DNA of 64,000 nucleotides from Candidatus Latescibacterota bacterium (GTDB taxonomy: Bacteria > Latescibacterota > UBA2968 > UBA8231): positions 1-64,000 of the forward strand of contig JADZBP010000251.1 of assembly GCA_020852055.1 (NCBI GenBank). Direction: 5' to 3'. The notes beneath the pieces were generated by a model that did no database searches, was not told where the DNA came from, and saw only the letters and a list, made by a program, of their open reading frames with translations. Shown piece after piece: positions 1 through 9,454 of this stretch (its first letter is position 1; each line of letters starts with the position of its first letter). Made by a program: the position numbers and the translations under genes.

Positions 1-1
1 A

Positions 2-3000
2 GGCTTCAATACGACATACGATTTCGATTATCACCTTTTCCGTTTTTCCATCTCTGACAACAGCGCAGGGAGCGCTATCGCGACCATTGAGGTTCTTGAT
101 GAATACGGAAATCCTGTTGGGTCCCCTCAGCAGATAACGCCACAGGATTTTGCAGCTTCTAACAGATATCAAGAGTTTGAATATCCCTATGCAATTAATA
201 GCACAAGACAATTCAGGTACAGGGTAACATACAACGGAAATGGTATGGGGCGAGAGCTTCGCCTGAACAAAATCAGTGCCGCAGATGAAAGGGCAAGGAC
301 CTTACTTCGGTCTCTAAACCTTCCTCCTGCATTACAAAGTGGTTTCTCCCGGTTTGACGATCATCTTCAAAAAGTCCTCAACGACCATGCAGCGTTTCCA
401 GCCCTATGGCGGCTATATGGGGCGGACGAACCGACGTTCTACCGGTTAGAGACTACTGGTTATATCGAGAACTACTTCCGTACTAGTGCCACAAATCCAC
501 GGCGGGCGATCAGTGGAATTGGCAACCAGGAATTGGGGGTGCTGGGTAGTAGAAGCGCCCACGAATTTACCCGATGGACAGATCCAGATACCTTGTTGGT
601 AGATGGGTACCCGATCGGCGATAACCCTGAACCCTTCGCGATGGCGTTGTACACGTACCCGATGGTCCTTCCAGGCCAGACCGACTATAACAACGCGCTA
701 CAAGAACGCTGGGACAAGCACCTCATACCGATCCTGTCGAGTGCACGAGACAGCAGCAAAACCTCAGTTCCAGCAATTCCGTTCTCGTACATTGCCCAGG
801 TTCATAATCACGGTACTAACCTGAGAGAGCCAACCCCCCAGGAAATCAGGGCAATGGTGTACATGGCGCTGACCTATGGAGCCAAAGGGATCTACTACTA
901 CCTCTACCTCACTATTCCCAGCGAGATCTCCACTGGGTTGGCCAGCAATATCTCCCCTTACACGACCAATGCCAAATGGTCAGAGGTCCAGTCTCTCAAC
1001 GGAGTGCTGGACAGCCTAGATACTACTCTGCTGCAACTCACCTCCACAGATGTGTTCCCCAGTTCTGCTGCGCCGCGTTCGTTTGTCCAGGGGCTTTCGG
1101 ATGCGTCCGATTTTCAGATCGGCACTTTCTCCAGAGGGGCCGACAGCTACCTGATGATTGTGAACCGCCGGTGTGCACCGGGGGATACGCGTACAGTGAA
1201 TATCACTCTGGATGCCGATAGCTTCTCGGGGACTGCCAAGGGCCAAGGGATCTACTTCCTGACGGACGCATATTCCAAAGCACAGCAGATACGCAGCACC
1301 GATATCAATGGGCAGTTCGTGCTGCGAAACATTACGCTGGCGCCTGGGGAGGGCCGGTTATTCCACATCGAGCAGAGGAATACCTGGACGGGAACGGTGA
1401 CACTGACGGGAGATCTTTCTGTCCCCGTGGGGGTGACTCTGAATATCGCGCCCTGGACGACGGTGAAATGCACTGGCAATAGCGATGACCAGGGATCGGG
1501 GTTTTTTAATACCAAGACGGAGCTATTCGTATACGGAACCTTGAGTGCCGGTAGTGTCATATTCCAATCGCAAGAGGGCGGTAGCGCAACCTGGGGTGGG
1601 ATCTACATGGTGGGCAACGGAGCCTCTCCATCGCAGACCTCTTCAGACTTGGTCTATAGCTCCATCAGTAACGCCGATTACGGCACTCTCGTTTATGAAT
1701 CCCGGTGGGGACAGACGAAGTTCCGAGGCTGCACCTATTCAAATTGCGTTTATGCTATATACTACTACAACTCCGGCGCTCCCTATATCGCCAGCGACAA
1801 CAGGACCTCGCACCAGACCATCAGCGGTAGCACCTGGGGCATCACCACCTACGGCACCACCAACGACACGATTTCCAACAGTCTCATTACCGGAAGCCAG
1901 TATCAAGGCTTTTGGGTGGGAGGCGCCAGTAACCAAATACATCTTGAGAACAACACCATCGATGCCAACGCCGGCAACGGCGCCGCAGGTGTCTTGCTCA
2001 ACGGCAACAGCTCAATCCGCGCCAAGAACATCATTGCCAGGGGACATGCCTATGGCGGCATGCAGTCTGACGGCACGGGATCGGCAGTCATAGACCGTTA
2101 TGTTTCCTACAACAACGACGTGTACGGGTACGAGTTTTCGGGCATGGGCACTAGCGCTTCCAGCCGAAAAGCCCTGTTCAGCGATCCCAGGTTCAATACC
2201 GGGGCCTATACCCTCAGCAACACCTCGCCGGCGCTGGATCTGGATTCCACTCAGACCGACTCCATCGGGGGCAGGAGAGATTTGGGACGGTACGGGGGCA
2301 CGTACCAGGCGGGTACGGCTTCGGGGGTGACAAAGTTGGAAGACTATTATGTCAATGGCGGCACCGACGGCTGGGCCAGTGTGTCTGGTAGTTGGGGAAA
2401 CAACGGCCAGGGAGACTACAAGGTTACCGGCATTGACGGCGCATCCCGATCCTGGAAGGCGGCCAACGCTACGAGTTACGCAATCGAGACGAGAATGAGG
2501 TTTTCCAGTGGCGGCCAGCAAGGGAAGGTGATCTATGCAAATGCCGACCAAAACGAAGACTTGCGCCTGGATCTGATCTATGACTACGGCCCAAGTTACG
2601 TCCGTCTTCAGACACCAACGGGTACAACCACGCTTGCACCTCCCTACTGCCCCGCCATCACTCCCAATACCTGGTACAAGGTGCGGGTAGAAGTGGTCGC
2701 CGGCTCACCCTATGTGGTAAATACCTATGTGAATGGTGTCCTTTGCCACCAAAATGTCTCTCTGGGCAGTTTGATCCCAAACGGGAAAGTAGGGGTGGGC
2801 AGTTACGGCCCGACCCATGATGCCGAGTTCGACTATGTATTGGTGCTCAATGGCGTCGGCACCCCTCCCAATAATCCGCTTCTCGAGGGCCTGGTTTCCT
2901 ATTGGCCTTTGGATAGCAACGCGAACGATGCGGAAGGGACGAATCCCAACCACGGCACAGTCTATGGGGCCACCCTCCAGGGATCGGGTAGGATTGGCGG

Positions 3001-3829
3001 CTGCTATTACTTCGATGGCTATGACGACCGGATCGCCATCCCGATCAACGGCTTCCCCACGGGTGGAGGGGCGCGTACAACGGCAGCTTGGATGAAGACC
3101 GGTGCCGGGGGGTTGCACGAAATTATCTCCTACGGCGCGACAGGCGGTGGCCAAGCGTGGACCATGGGGCAGTGGGATCAGAATGTATTTGTGTCCTCAT
3201 GGGCCAGCCCTCAATACACCGTCAGTGCTCCGGGGCTCAACAACAACGCTTGGAAACACGTGGTGGTTACCCTGGAGAGCGGAACGGCCAAGACCTATGT
3301 GGACGGTTCACTCATCGACAGCAGGGGAATGGGAATCAACACTGGCACCTCCGCCGGAGGGCAGATAGGGGCGCGGATCTCACCGACCGAGTATTTCTCC
3401 GGCTATATCGACGAAGTAGGGGTCTGGAGTCGTGCCCTTTCCAGTTCGGAGGTATCGCAGTTGTACAACAGCGGCAGTGGGCTGAATCCGCTTGCCAAGC
3501 CGATCGCAGATCAGGTGGTGGCCCAGGAACAGGAGGTGGAACGTCTACCCCTGGCCACCCGATTGGCGGGCAACTATCCCAATCCCTTCAACCCCGAAAC
3601 GATCATCCACTACGAGATGGCCAGCGCAGAGCGGGTGAAGTTGGAGATCTACGACCTGCTCGGGCAGAAGGTGTCCGTCCTGGTCGATGGGGTGCAGTTC
3701 CCAGGCAGGTACCAGGCGGTGTGGGATGGGCGGGACACGCAGGGGCGGGTGGTGGCCTCAGGGGTCTATATCTATCGCCTGGCCACCCCGAGCCACGTCG
3801 AGAGCCGCAAGATGACCTTGTTGCGCTGA
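2..3829 (+). CDS. Large secreted multidomain protein with LamG and FlgD-like sorting domain (5' end outside window)
   Basis: The ORF track starts at 245, but the frame is open back to base 2 with protein-like sequence, so the true start lies upstream; 1275 residues are visible. From the visible N-terminus I see a beta-rich module (to about 110), a barrel-like region resembling glycosidase-type domains (about 130-310), a right-handed beta-helix-like stretch (about 465-770), a concanavalin-like module (about 775-950), a second LamG-type module starting LVSYWPLD (about 960-1160), and a C-terminal FlgD-like/type A sorting domain (NYPNPFNPETIIHYEM, then GVYIYRL). The last domain is known from proteins exported through the Por/T9SS route. 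Likely a cell-surface or secreted polysaccharide-active or adhesive protein. No glycosidase catalytic pair could be assigned with confidence. The first 1.5 kb is clearly less GC-rich than the rest of the window. Confidence 0.85.
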   Translation, partial: GFNTTYDFDYHLFRFSISDNSAGSAIATIEVLDEYGNPVGSPQQITPQDFAASNRYQEFEYPYAINSTRQFRYRVTYNGNGMGRELRLNKISAADERARTLLRSLNLPPALQSGFSRFDDHLQKVLNDHAAFPALWRLYGADEPTFYRLETTGYIENYFRTSATNPRRAISGIGNQELGVLGSRSAHEFTRWTDPDTLLVDGYPIGDNPEPFAMALYTYPMVLPGQTDYNNALQERWDKHLIPILSSARDSSKTSVPAIPFSYIAQVHNHGTNLREPTPQEIRAMVYMALTYGAKGIYYYLYLTIPSEISTGLASNISPYTTNAKWSEVQSLNGVLDSLDTTLLQLTSTDVFPSSAAPRSFVQGLSDASDFQIGTFSRGADSYLMIVNRRCAPGDTRTVNITLDADSFSGTAKGQGIYFLTDAYSKAQQIRSTDINGQFVLRNITLAPGEGRLFHIEQRNTWTGTVTLTGDLSVPVGVTLNIAPWTTVKCTGNSDDQGSGFFNTKTELFVYGTLSAGSVIFQSQEGGSATWGGIYMVGNGASPSQTSSDLVYSSISNADYGTLVYESRWGQTKFRGCTYSNCVYAIYYYNSGAPYIASDNRTSHQTISGSTWGITTYGTTNDTISNSLITGSQYQGFWVGGASNQIHLENNTIDANAGNGAAGVLLNGNSSIRAKNIIARGHAYGGMQSDGTGSAVIDRYVSYNNDVYGYEFSGMGTSASSRKALFSDPRFNTGAYTLSNTSPALDLDSTQTDSIGGRRDLGRYGGTYQAGTASGVTKLEDYYVNGGTDGWASVSGSWGNNGQGDYKVTGIDGASRSWKAANATSYAIETRMRFSSGGQQGKVIYANADQNEDLRLDLIYDYGPSYVRLQTPTGTTTLAPPYCPAITPNTWYKVRVEVVAGSPYVVNTYVNGVLCHQNVSLGSLIPNGKVGVGSYGPTHDAEFDYVLVLNGVGTPPNNPLLEGLVSYWPLDSNANDAEGTNPNHGTVYGATLQGSGRIGGCYYFDGYDDRIAIPINGFPTGGGARTTAAWMKTGAGGLHEIISYGATGGGQAWTMGQWDQNVFVSSWASPQYTVSAPGLNNNAWKHVVVTLESGTAKTYVDGSLIDSRGMGINTGTSAGGQIGARISPTEYFSGYIDEVGVWSRALSSSEVSQLYNSGSGLNPLAKPIADQVVAQEQEVERLPLATRLAGNYPNPFNPETIIHYEMASAERVKLEIYDLLGQKVSVLVDGVQFPGRYQAVWDGRDTQGRVVASGVYIYRLATPSHVESRKMTLLR

Positions 3830-3839
3830 AAGGGAAAAG

Positions 3840-4595
3840 ATGAAAAATACACTGTTGATGCTGGTTGGCATGGTTGGCATGGGAGCCGAGGTTTCGGGCG
3901 AGGAGCTTCAGCAAGCCCTCATGCGCCTGCAGGACCGCCTGCACAGCGCGGCCCTGGAGAGCGTCCTGGGGAGTGTGGACTACGAGTACGTCTACGCAGT
4001 GCCCGGCAACGAAGAGGTGGTGCTGTTGGAAGAGATCCAGGTGGAAAGGCCGGCGCTGCCCGACACGGGCAAGGCGATCGTACCCGACGAGGGGCAGGCC
4101 CTGGCTCAGGGGAATCGGCAAGCCCGGCTTGCCAGGGAAGACCTACCGGTGGAATTGCGCCTGGCGGACGTGGTGGCGCTCAAGGGCCGATACAAGCCAC
4201 AAGTGGGGCTCAGCGAGAAAGTGTACCTGGGGGTGCGCGCCGTTGCCCGGGACGAGCGGTTCTCCGGCGAGCGGCTGAGCCTGGCCGAGACCGAGTTGAG
4301 CATGGAAGAGCGGCGCCAGTTGCGCTGGGATACCCACGAGCTGTTCCGCAACTGGCCGGGGGGCAGCGTGCTTTTCCTGGAAGCTGGCGAGGCGGCCGCG
4401 CAGGGAGATGCGGCGGAGGTCCCGGTGTACTGGTCTTTCCGTCGCCCTGGGCCTCCGCCCTTCGACAAGCCGGAGGTCCTTGCGTCAGGAATGATGAATC
4501 TGTCGCTGCGCAAGGTGGGCGAGGAGTGGAAGGTCAGCCACATCGAGCGGCTGATAGCGGCACTGCACACTGAAGTGGTGAAAGTACAGAAGTAG
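3840..4595 (+). CDS. Secreted hypothetical protein
   Basis: A 251-residue protein starting 10 bases after the stop of the large surface protein, so probably cotranscribed with it. The first ~20 residues (KNTLLMLVGMVGMGAEVSG) form a short hydrophobic signal-peptide-like segment. The remainder is charged and Glu/Arg-rich, with no motif I recognise. A strong terminator follows the TAG stop. Given the pairing it may be an accessory or maturation partner of the upstream protein; that is inference from position only. Confidence 0.7.
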   Translation: MKNTLLMLVGMVGMGAEVSGEELQQALMRLQDRLHSAALESVLGSVDYEYVYAVPGNEEVVLLEEIQVERPALPDTGKAIVPDEGQALAQGNRQARLAREDLPVELRLADVVALKGRYKPQVGLSEKVYLGVRAVARDERFSGERLSLAETELSMEERRQLRWDTHELFRNWPGGSVLFLEAGEAAAQGDAAEVPVYWSFRRPGPPPFDKPEVLASGMMNLSLRKVGEEWKVSHIERLIAALHTEVVKVQK

Positions 4596-4613
4596 GGGGA
4601 AGTTCCGCTAGAC

Positions 4614-4654
4614 GAGAGGCCGGCCCATTCTATCTGGGCCGGCCTCTCTTTTTT
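4614..4654 (+). terminator. Rho-independent terminator
   Basis: A perfect 14-bp stem (GAGAGGCCGGCCCA / TGGGCCGGCCTCTC) with a 7-base loop is followed directly by six T on the plus strand. It ends the two-gene surface-protein unit and touches the stop codon of the convergent purM gene. On the minus strand no U-tract follows the stem, so it should act mainly on plus-strand transcripts. Confidence 0.9.
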
Positions 4655-5690
4655 ACCACCTCACCCCACCCACGTACTCCACCTCCTGCCCTCCCTTGAC
4701 GATGCGCCCGATGGGGTAGGCGCGGCAGCCCTGGGCTTCGAGGTGGTGGCAGATTTCGGCGGCGGCCTCGGGGGCCACCACCAGGGTCATGCCCACACCC
4801 ACGTTGAAGGTGCGCAGCATGTCCTCGTCGGGCACGTTGCCCAGGGCGCGGATCAGGCTGAAGAGGGGCAGCACTTCGAGGGTATCCAATTCGATGCGGG
4901 CGCTGAGGCCGGGGGGCAGGACGCGGTTGAGGTTGCCGCCGATGCCGCCGCCGGTGATGTGGGCCATGCCGTGCAGCGCGGGCTGGGCGAAGAGGGCGCG
5001 CAGGGCCTGGAAGTAGCAGCGGTGCGGTTCGAGGATGGCGTCGAGAAAGGATACCCCCGCCACCTGCTCTTGCAGGATCTCGGGTTTGCGCTCCATCAGG
5101 GCGCGCACCAGGGAATAGCCGTTGGTGTGCAGGCCGTTCGACGCCAGGGCCAGCACCTGGTCCCCCTCGGCGATACGCGCGCCGTCGACGACGAGGTCCT
5201 TCTCCACCACCCCCACCACACTGGCGGTGAGGATATAGGTGCCGGCCGGCACTACGCCGGGCTGTTCCGAGGTCTCGCCGCCGGTGAGGGTGCAGTCCTG
5301 GTCGCGGCAGGCCCGGGCCATGCCGGCCACCAGGCGGCTGACCACGGGTTTTTCGAGTTTGCCGCAGACGATCACGTCCTGCACCGACAGGGGCGTGGCC
5401 CCCATGACGATGATGTCGTTGATCAGGTGGTTGACCAGGTCCTGGCAGATGGACTCGACCCGGTCGTGCTGCAGGGCCAGCTTCTGTTTGGAGCCGGGTT
5501 CCTCGCTCTTGAGCACCAGCACCGGGTGCTGGTACCCGGGGAAGCGGGCGTCGAAGAGGGTGGCAAAGGCCCCGAGGCGGTTGAGCACCCGCGCATCGGC
5601 GGTCTCCAGACTTTTGGCCATCTCGCGTTTGGTGGCGTCGGCAGTGGCGATGTCCACGCCGGCCTGCTTGTAGGTGAATCCTTCGCTCAT
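4653..5690 (-). CDS. purM: Phosphoribosylformylglycinamidine cyclo-ligase (AIR synthetase)
   Basis: PurM closes FGAM to 5-aminoimidazole ribonucleotide using ATP in cytosolic de novo purine synthesis. The 345-residue length is normal for the family. Family signatures are visible: YKQAGVDI near the N-terminus, the HDRVESICQDLVNHLINDI segment with the ATP-binding region, LTGGETSEQPGVV, SNGLHTNGYSL, and HITGGGIGGNLNRVLP. The start codon lies one base beyond the stop of an upstream PhyH gene, so the two are cotranscribed from the promoter at 6568-6597. An essential purine gene in one operon with an oxygenase is unusual, but the sequence is intact and conserved. Confidence 0.96.
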   Translation of the reverse strand: MSEGFTYKQAGVDIATADATKREMAKSLETADARVLNRLGAFATLFDARFPGYQHPVLVLKSEEPGSKQKLALQHDRVESICQDLVNHLINDIIVMGATPLSVQDVIVCGKLEKPVVSRLVAGMARACRDQDCTLTGGETSEQPGVVPAGTYILTASVVGVVEKDLVVDGARIAEGDQVLALASNGLHTNGYSLVRALMERKPEILQEQVAGVSFLDAILEPHRCYFQALRALFAQPALHGMAHITGGGIGGNLNRVLPPGLSARIELDTLEVLPLFSLIRALGNVPDEDMLRTFNVGVGMTLVVAPEAAAEICHHLEAQGCRAYPIGRIVKGGQEVEYVGGVRW

Positions 5691-5691
5691 T

Positions 5692-6540
5692 TTAATCCTG
5701 TGTGGGTCGGGGGGGATTGGCCCAGTGGCCCTCGGGGTCGCTGCCGCGCACGATCACCCCTTTGCCGTTCCAGCCCTTATGGGCGCGCACCTCGGCGGCG
5801 CAGTAGCGCAGGGTGAGGCCGCAGCGCCGGCGCGTGGAGGTGTTGGCCTCGGAGCCGTGCAGGAGCAGGTCGGAGTGCAGTGAGATCTGGCCGGCTTTGA
5901 GCTCCACATCCACGGGCTCGCCGAATTCTTCGGCGTTCTCCACCGTCTGGTTGAGCACGTTGTGTTCGTCCGCTTCGCTCAGCTTCCAGGTGAGGTGGCC
6001 GGCGTGGTGGGAGCCGGGGATGAAACGCATACAGGCGTTTTCGGTGTCCGAATCGTCGATGGCCAGCCAGACGGTGACGGTTTTGGAGGGGGTCATGGGC
6101 CAGTACGAGGCGTCCTGGTGCCAGGAGACGCGTTTGCCGTCGCCGGGCAGCTTGCAGAAGTAGTGGGCGCCCCAGCCGACGACGTTTTCCCCGAGGATAT
6201 CGCCGACATAGGCGACGACGCGGGGGTGGGTGATCAGGTCGTAGACCGGACCGTACTTGAGGTGGGCGGTGCTGATCGAGTAGCTGTTGCCGCCCTCGGC
6301 CAGGGCTCGGGCCAGCAGATTGTCGAAGTAGCGGCGCTGGGCGGCGATCTCTTCGGCATCGAAGAGGGGCAGGCCCTTGAGGTACCCGTCGCGGTTGTAC
6401 TCTTCGAGCTGGGCGCGGCTGAGCACCTGGGGATCGGCGGTGGTGCTGGGGTGGAAACGCAGATCGCGCTGCAGGTCGTCCAACTCGCTTTCGGGGATGA
6501 TGACGAAGCGGTTGGGGGTCGGGGGCGATTGCTGGGACAT
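5692..6540 (-). CDS. Phytanoyl-CoA dioxygenase (PhyH) family protein
   Basis: A 282-residue non-haem Fe(II)/2-oxoglutarate oxygenase. The iron-binding HxD is visible in VSWHQDASYW, and the distal histidine and 2-oxoglutarate-binding arginine lie in the LHSDLLLHGSEANTSTRRR segment. PGSHHAGHLTW is the typical loop after the jelly-roll core. The substrate cannot be read from the sequence; family members hydroxylate acyl-CoAs, small metabolites and natural products. It is the first gene of the PhyH-purM unit and has its own promoter about 30 bases upstream of the ATG. It is one of three PhyH proteins in the window, each in a different gene context. Confidence 0.93.
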   Translation of the reverse strand: MSQQSPPTPNRFVIIPESELDDLQRDLRFHPSTTADPQVLSRAQLEEYNRDGYLKGLPLFDAEEIAAQRRYFDNLLARALAEGGNSYSISTAHLKYGPVYDLITHPRVVAYVGDILGENVVGWGAHYFCKLPGDGKRVSWHQDASYWPMTPSKTVTVWLAIDDSDTENACMRFIPGSHHAGHLTWKLSEADEHNVLNQTVENAEEFGEPVDVELKAGQISLHSDLLLHGSEANTSTRRRCGLTLRYCAAEVRAHKGWNGKGVIVRGSDPEGHWANPPRPTQD

Positions 6541-6567
6541 GGCGGGCCTCTATAGGTAGGGGGAAGT

Positions 6568-6597
6568 ACTATAGAGTTTGTGGCTGCAAAGTGTCAA
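6568..6597 (-). promoter_or_regulatory. Sigma70-type promoter of the PhyH-purM operon
   Basis: On the minus strand a perfect -35 box TTGACA (6592-6597) and a -10 box TATAGT (6568-6573) are separated by 18 bp. The predicted start is near 6560, leaving a leader of about 20 bases to the PhyH ATG at 6540. Confidence 0.75.
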
Positions 6598-6603
6598 GGC
6601 TGC

Positions 6604-7779
6604 TCAACAATAGGGCACGGCGATCAGCGGGACCAGCATCTCGGCGGCGCTGGCGCCGGCGTGACCGCCGCGGTTGGGATGGGTGCCCTGGCCGTAGTCG
6701 TAGATCAGCTGGCAGTCGTCGGCGGGGATGAGGACGAAATCCCCCAGGCGGGAGCGGAAGCGGCCGCAGTCGCCGCCGAACCAACCCGCCGCCACGAACT
6801 CGTCGGTGGGCAGCACTAGCAGATTTTGGTGTTGCAGCAGGGGGTGGGCTCTTAGGGCGGCTGGGTCCAGGGCGGCCAGGTAACAGGCGCGGCGGCCGCC
6901 GCCGGGAGGGTAGCGCAGCAGGCGGCCCAGGTCCGGGCCCATGATCAGGGCGCGGTCCGGGTCGAGGGCGGTCTGCCCGTGGTCAGCGGTCAGCAGCAAG
7001 GTATGGCCGGCGCGGGCGCAGCAATCCATGACCTTGCCCAGCAGCAGGTCGACGAACTCCATCTCCAGGGCGCAGGGCTCGGATTGGGGGCCGTAGATAT
7101 GGGAGAGGGTATCGACCATGGGCCAGTACACGTAGTGGAAGGCGCGGCGGCCCCGGTGCTGGTTCAGCGAGGTGTTCAACAGATATGGGATCTCGGACTG
7201 GGCTTCGTAGCCCAGGTACTGGGCGCCTTCGTGCAACAGATTCGTGAAGCCGGTGCCCTGGTGCTGGCTGGCGCTGATGGCCACGGCGGCGAAGCCGCGG
7301 TCCCGCAGCCGCTCGTACAGGGTGGGGGCGCTGCGGATCAATTCGGCGTCGATGGGCTGAGGTTGTTCGGCCACGGTGCGGAAGCGCAGCATGTCCCCCA
7401 GGGCCCCGATCTGGGCCAGCCACTGCCGCATGCCCAGCATGCCGTGCTGGGCCGGGGTGAGGGCAGTGCAGAGGGAGGGCAGGGCGCTGGTGGTGGTGGT
7501 GGGGAAAACCGAAGTCAGGGTGGCGATGCCGCCGGGGGCGCGAGCCACCAGGCGTTCCAGATTGGGGGCGCGGCCGCTGGCCAGCACCTGGTCGAGCTGG
7601 CCCCGCCCGAGGGCGTCGCAGACCAGCAGCACCACCCCCGGCGCCTCGGCCAGCAGGGCGGGGGGCAGGAGTTCGGGGCGGCAGGGCGGGTTGGGCGGCT
7701 CGATGCCGAAGGCCTGGAGCAGGGACGCGGCCAGGTTGACGATGCTGCCGCCGGCGTAGTCGGGGTGCACCGGCTTCAT
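6604..7779 (-). CDS. Alkaline-phosphatase-superfamily (nucleotide pyrophosphatase-type) protein
   Basis: The ORF track fuses this gene to an out-of-frame shadow. The real start is the ATG at 7779 (MKPVHPDYAGG), which overlaps the GNAT stop as ATGA, giving 391 residues. Metal and nucleophile sites of the type I phosphodiesterase/NPP fold are visible: VLLVCDALGRG (first Asp), VFPTTTTSALPSL (nucleophilic Thr), DTLSHIYGP (Asp/His pair), TADHGQTA (Asp-His) and a late His in THPNRGGHAGAS. It has no signal peptide, so it is probably cytosolic. As last gene of a nucleoside hydrolase-GNAT cassette it may hydrolyse a nucleotide or other phosphoester. The substrate is unknown. Confidence 0.88.
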   Translation of the reverse strand: MKPVHPDYAGGSIVNLAASLLQAFGIEPPNPPCRPELLPPALLAEAPGVVLLVCDALGRGQLDQVLASGRAPNLERLVARAPGGIATLTSVFPTTTTSALPSLCTALTPAQHGMLGMRQWLAQIGALGDMLRFRTVAEQPQPIDAELIRSAPTLYERLRDRGFAAVAISASQHQGTGFTNLLHEGAQYLGYEAQSEIPYLLNTSLNQHRGRRAFHYVYWPMVDTLSHIYGPQSEPCALEMEFVDLLLGKVMDCCARAGHTLLLTADHGQTALDPDRALIMGPDLGRLLRYPPGGGRRACYLAALDPAALRAHPLLQHQNLLVLPTDEFVAAGWFGGDCGRFRSRLGDFVLIPADDCQLIYDYGQGTHPNRGGHAGASAAEMLVPLIAVPYC

Positions 7780-8360
7780 GCGGGCGCTGGGGTCAGCTCG
7801 ATCCAGTAGCGCAGCTTGTCCACCCGGCCGTTGCCCGAGCGGCCCTCGGCGCGCAGCAGGTGGGCGGGCATGGCCATCGCGCTTTCGAAACAGCCGCCGT
7901 TGTGCTCGATGATCCGCTTGGAGGGGATGTTGTCGGAGTTGCAGGTGACCAGCACCCGCTGCAGGCCCAGTTGGCGGGCCTCTGCGAGCGCCAGGGCCAG
8001 GATCTGGGTGCCATAGCCCTGCCGGCGCCGCGACGGGCGGATGCTGTAGCCGATGTGGCCGCCGTAGGTGAGCAGGTAGCGGCTGCTCAACTGGGGCCGA
8101 ACCGAGGTCTGTCCCAGGTACTCGCCCCCGGAGATGAGCCAGAAGACCTGGTCCTGCTGCCAGCCCCGGGGCAGCGACGCCTCGGAGGCCAGGCCGAGCA
8201 GATCGCGCACAAACTCGCCAAAGTGCCGCGCCAGGGAGCCCTGGTCGTAGCCGAGGAACTCGGCATAGGTGGAGTCGGCCCGGCCCTCGGCGTAGAACTC
8301 GGCAGCGCCGGCCAGAAAGCTGTCGCGGTACGCCTCGCTGGGGCGGGCGAGAAAACACAT
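7776..8360 (-). CDS. GNAT family N-acetyltransferase
   Basis: The real gene starts at the ATG at 8360 (MCFLARPSEAYRDSF), 5 bases after the nucleoside hydrolase, and gives 194 residues; the longer ORF in the track is a shadow extension. The acetyl-CoA binding motif A is visible as IGYSIRPSRRRQGYGTQIL (Q/RxxGxG/A type), followed by LVTCNSDNIPSKRIIEHNGG, the typical motif-B region. The ATGA overlap with the downstream phosphodiesterase implies translational coupling. The acceptor substrate is not evident; many such stand-alone GNATs modify small amines, amino acids or protein N-termini. Confidence 0.9.
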   Translation of the reverse strand: MCFLARPSEAYRDSFLAGAAEFYAEGRADSTYAEFLGYDQGSLARHFGEFVRDLLGLASEASLPRGWQQDQVFWLISGGEYLGQTSVRPQLSSRYLLTYGGHIGYSIRPSRRRQGYGTQILALALAEARQLGLQRVLVTCNSDNIPSKRIIEHNGGCFESAMAMPAHLLRAEGRSGNGRVDKLRYWIELTPAPA

Positions 8361-8365
8361 GGTGT

Positions 8366-9241
8366 TTAGCCGAACACCGAGAAGTACTGGGAGAAGAAAC
8401 GCCCGGCATCGACGGAGGGGGCCACCTCGTGGAGGGGGGGCTGCGCGCCGGGGGTCCAGTGGGTGAGGCCGGCCAGCCGCTCGCCGCCCAGCTCGACCTC
8501 GACCCGGCCCGGGGCGAAGCCGCAGACCTCCTCGTCGAAGAGGGTGAGGGCGGCCAGCGGGTCGTGGAAGGTGATGGCCGAGCTGTGGCCGAACCAGACC
8601 TCGGCGAAGTCGAGCACCGGCTGCAAGGGGGCGATCTGGAAACGCTGGCGGACCTGGGTGGTTTCCAGTTGCACCTGCATGGTCACGTCGAGGCCGATGG
8701 AGCGGTGCAGGGCCACCGGGGCGCGGTACACCATGGCGGCGGCGTGCGGATCGCAGCCGGCGTTCCACTCCACCAGCGGGGCGCGGCGCAGGGCAAAAAC
8801 CCCGCACATCAACACCAGGCCTTTGAGCAGCCGGGGGATCTCGGGGTCGGCGGCAAAGAGCAGGGCAAGGTTAGTGAGCGGCCCGATGGCCAGCAGGGTG
8901 ACCTCGCCCGGATTGGCGCGGATGGTCTGGCGCAGGAACTCGACGGCCTGGCCCGGCGGGAACTGCTGTTGATGGGGCCAACGGCTCAGGGCCTGGGCCT
9001 GGGGCGCCTTGGGCTGGCGCTGCGGGCCGAGCAGGGGTGCCTCGGCGCCGGGGAAGATGGGGATCTCCTGGCCGGCGTGGCGGCACAGGGCGCTGGCGAG
9101 GCGGGCGCGCTCCTCCACCTGGCCGCTGACTGTGGTGATACCCAGGAGCTGGCACCGGGGCTGGGCCAGCAGGTAGGCCAGGCAGACGGCGTCGTCGATG
9201 TCGGAACCGATGTCGGTATCGAGAATGATTTTTTCGCTCAT
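8366..9241 (-). CDS. Inosine/uridine-preferring nucleoside hydrolase family protein
   Basis: A 291-residue protein with the hallmark N-terminal calcium-binding cluster [12 protein letters not shown], plus [32 protein letters not shown] and the C-terminal [11 protein letters not shown]. The family cleaves the N-glycosidic bond of ribonucleosides in the cytosol for base and ribose salvage. Length is slightly below the usual ~310. It heads a three-gene minus-strand cassette with the GNAT and phosphodiesterase, separated from the divergent polyferredoxin gene by 213 bp that must hold promoters for both directions, although none is near consensus. Confidence 0.93.
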   Translation of the reverse strand: MSEKIILDTDIGSDIDDAVCLAYLLAQPRCQLLGITTVSGQVEERARLASALCRHAGQEIPIFPGAEAPLLGPQRQPKAPQAQALSRWPHQQQFPPGQAVEFLRQTIRANPGEVTLLAIGPLTNLALLFAADPEIPRLLKGLVLMCGVFALRRAPLVEWNAGCDPHAAAMVYRAPVALHRSIGLDVTMQVQLETTQVRQRFQIAPLQPVLDFAEVWFGHSSAITFHDPLAALTLFDEEVCGFAPGRVEVELGGERLAGLTHWTPGAQPPLHEVAPSVDAGRFFSQYFSVFG

Positions 9242-9454
9242 AGGGCGAGCAAAGTGCCCACTGGGGAATAAGTGTCACAAGGTGCGAACAGCCACAGTGA
9301 TCAGCAGCGATCTGTTGGCGTTTGGTGTAGCGCGGGGCCAAAGTACCGCCCGGACCCGGCCTTGTCAAGGAGGTGGCTCCACGGTGAGGAGGGGACGGAT
9401 GGCCATATTGCCCGAAGCCGGGAGGGCGACGTTATTCTACTATAGAATGAAAGT

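Noticed and set aside
245-3829. ATG at 245 as the true start of the first gene
   Set aside because: The frame is open and protein-like back to base 2, with no ribosome-binding site near 245; the gene is cut by the window edge.
6604-8409. Single 601-residue fusion protein
   Set aside because: The N-terminal part is an out-of-frame reading of the GNAT gene; an ATGA start-stop overlap separates two real genes.
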